From: Hemicentrotus pulcherrimus
Lineage: Eukaryota > Echinodermata > Echinoidea > Camarodonta > Strongylocentrotidae
Length of the DNA: 64,000 nucleotides
NCBI GenBank assembly: GCA_003118195.1
Contig: BEXV01000298.1
Coordinates: 243,464-307,463 of the forward strand
Direction of reading: 5' to 3'
Below, piece after piece: positions 54,801-57,800 of the stretch. The notes under the pieces were generated by a model, which worked only from the letters and a program-made list of their open reading frames with translations, did no database searches and was not told where the DNA came from. The stretch's first letter is position 1. Each line of letters starts with the position of its first letter. Made by a program: the position numbers and the translations under genes.

Positions 54801-57800
54801 CATACTAATAAGTAAATGTAATGTTAACTGTTATTGTATAATTGTTTTAAATGGGGGCATGCTACAAGAGTCCTATCTCGCACCCCGGGGCAACGTGTCT
54901 GACACGGCCGGTTGTAGCAACTACTCCGAAGATCAAGATTACATTAATCTTGATCTAAGGAGACACGAACGAACGAACGAACGATTAATGAGGGCCACAA
55001 TCTTCTAATATTTTGAAGAACTGCAATTCTGATTTTGGAGATTTGTTGTTGCAAGACTATAGATAAGTCAATGTTATATATTATCTCTCATTTTCTTGTT
55101 CATTCTAGTGTGGTGTGCTCTAGACCCTTTTGAGAATGAACTATGATTATCTTTTAAATGAATCTTTTCCTTTTTATTTAGGGAGTTGTTGGAGAGGGTG
55201 GAAAGACTGGAAGGGGAGGACCTCGTGGACCCCCTGGACTTCGTGGAGGCAATGTAAGTACCATCCCTATCGTCATTAAGAGATTCTAATCAAGCAGATC
55301 TCGAGTGTTAGTAATAGAATTAAAGTTTATTAGATACTTGCTTAGAGAACATGTATATATCTCTTAAATGTTTTCATGGTGGTGGGTTGTTTAGATCGGC
55401 AAAATGCAATATTACAAACTGTTAAAAACTTTTCCGGAAATCATATTTCCTTATTTTTTCACTTAACATTACTAAGCTGTCACATGCCTTCTGTTAATTT
55501 TTTATAATTTTTAGTGTTGTTTATTGAGGGGTAATACAAATACCTGTGTGTTCTATAGTGGAATAATGCAATACCTGTTTGTTGATCTATTGTAGGGAGG
55601 ACGTGGAGAGCGTGGAAACCTTGGACCTGCAGGACCCCCAGGCCCCGCTGGACCCCCAGGACCACCCGTAAGTCAGTCTCTCATTGTCTACAATGGTGTT
55701 TGATTGAGATGTGGTGAATTGGGGATTTACTGAAATTGAGATGTGTTGAAATGGGATGCTGTAAAAAATTAGATATTAAGTAGAAATATGTTTTCTGATC
55801 TTGAATAATGAAAACAACAAGAGAATATTGATAAAGAGAAACAGTGGGCAGGACTTTTTAGTTAATGTGACATTATACAATTTGTTAATCTTTGCACAGC
55901 TCCTTGTACATGTTCATCTTGGTTTGTAGTCTTTAACAAAATATATTTTGTATGTTTTTTTAATCAAATATGATGTGAAATATGTTGTGAAGTCACAAAT
56001 TTTAACTCGACAAATTCACACAGTTGACAACAATATGAGATAAAACTTTATGAACATAATTGCTGAAGAAAGGATATACCTTGTACATGAATAATTGAAA
56101 ACAAAATACAGAAACAGAAATGAATGATGTACGCATCCATGTCAGATAAAAGTACCTGTTATAAGACATTAATTTATATCCCTGTGTACCATTTTTCTAA
56201 GAAATTTTAAAATGCTTTTCTTATTTTTGTCTTCATATAGGGTGAAGTCTCAATGGTAAGTCTTTAGTTTATTTCATATTCTACTTTAATATAACACACT
56301 GAAAACATCATTAATTCCCAGTTTTCAGTGATGCAGATGCATCAATAATTATTACAGATGTCGGAAGCTGTTCTTAAAAAAAGGATAAGATTGTTCCTAA
56401 CTTGAGTTGAAAGTATACCAGTTGTAGATCACATTAAAATGCATGTACATGTATAGTTGTTCAGTTTTAAAAAAAGTATTCTAATTTGGTGGGCTTTTCC
56501 TAGTATTCATAAATAAAAATTCTTTGTAACAAACATTAACTAGAAATTGTGTTTATGTAATGAAGAAAAATGACCCAGAAATTTGAATTTGTCAAGACAT
56601 GATATAAAGCTCTATCCAATATAAGTCTGGATTATTATTCATATTAACTTGACTGCAGGCGTGGACGAAAGCTTGCCTAATATATTAAATAAAATATTAG
56701 ACTACATGTTATAATTAAAACCACTAAAATATTTCACATTGTTTTTATTTTTCTACAGGCTGCTATGCCACGTATGCCACAACAACAACAATCCAAGGGA
56801 CCCTCCCAGTATTCTCACTATGTAAGTATACTATATATGTACACTCTAACATGAACATGAAGCTACATGTAGGCCACTCAAACCAAACAAGAAACGTGGC
56901 ATTTACAGACTTGTGGTCTGTTATGTACAAGTTCCTTTAATGCTGGTTACAATACAAAGGATGAAAATGAAATTTACTGTAAAATCATTGTTTGTGTGAG
57001 ATCAATTCTTAATCGCCGATAACTATCTTTCTTGTTCTTATCTTACATTTAACTGTATTTTCTTCATGATGCATTTTGTTCTTATTTATCCCAAATGGTT
57101 TGGAGTGTATTGCAATAATAATGAAAAAAACTTCCTGAGGCCTTTGAATAAAATCCTGCTTACAATTTGTTAAAGTACATCAAAGCCCAGGCACTAACTC
57201 TAACCATGTATTTACCCAATGGGCCAACCAATCTTATTATTATTATTATTCTGCTTATCATTTCCACAGTATCGTGACGAGATCCCCAAGACCGTGGAAC
57301 AACTGGACAGGACCCAATTCCAGATTTACCTTGCCAAATTTGAGAGTGAAATCCTCTCCCTCATTGAACCTCTGGGCAGCCGTGATCAGCCCATCCGTAG
57401 CTGCAAGGACCTCTTCAAGTGCTACCCAGAAGCTGAAGATGGTAAGAGAATACTCCTGCAACCATTTAAATAAGGTTACATATATACAACCACAAATACT
57501 TTAAATTGCTTAAGAATTTACACAACAGCATGGGATAAAACGAATTCTAAAAAAGCAGCAGGCTATCAGTACAACACTAACACCGAACTGGAAATCAACA
57601 TTTGCTTAATCCTTAGGGGCTAGTGTTAGTGAATAGGAAATTTATACTTAAAATATTAACACCAGCCACAAAGGTCGGTTCAGCAGACGACAATTTTGCA
57701 AAATCGATAACACTAGCTCCCGGAAGTTGACGATATTCAGAGGTCAAAGCCTTAACACCAGCCGAGTTCCATTTCGGTGTTTAGGCTGGTGTTAGTGTTT

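Larger units (their letters stand above)
27178..56240. other. Introns of the major helix region (general)
   Basis: 44 introns, mostly 300-900 bp, all phase 0, nearly all GTAAGT donors. AT-rich, with no further Gly-X-Y exon found on either strand apart from the two relics at 28840 and 53277. Three unresolved bases (35491, 46786, 53553) sit in or next to G or C homopolymers. Confidence 0.7.
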
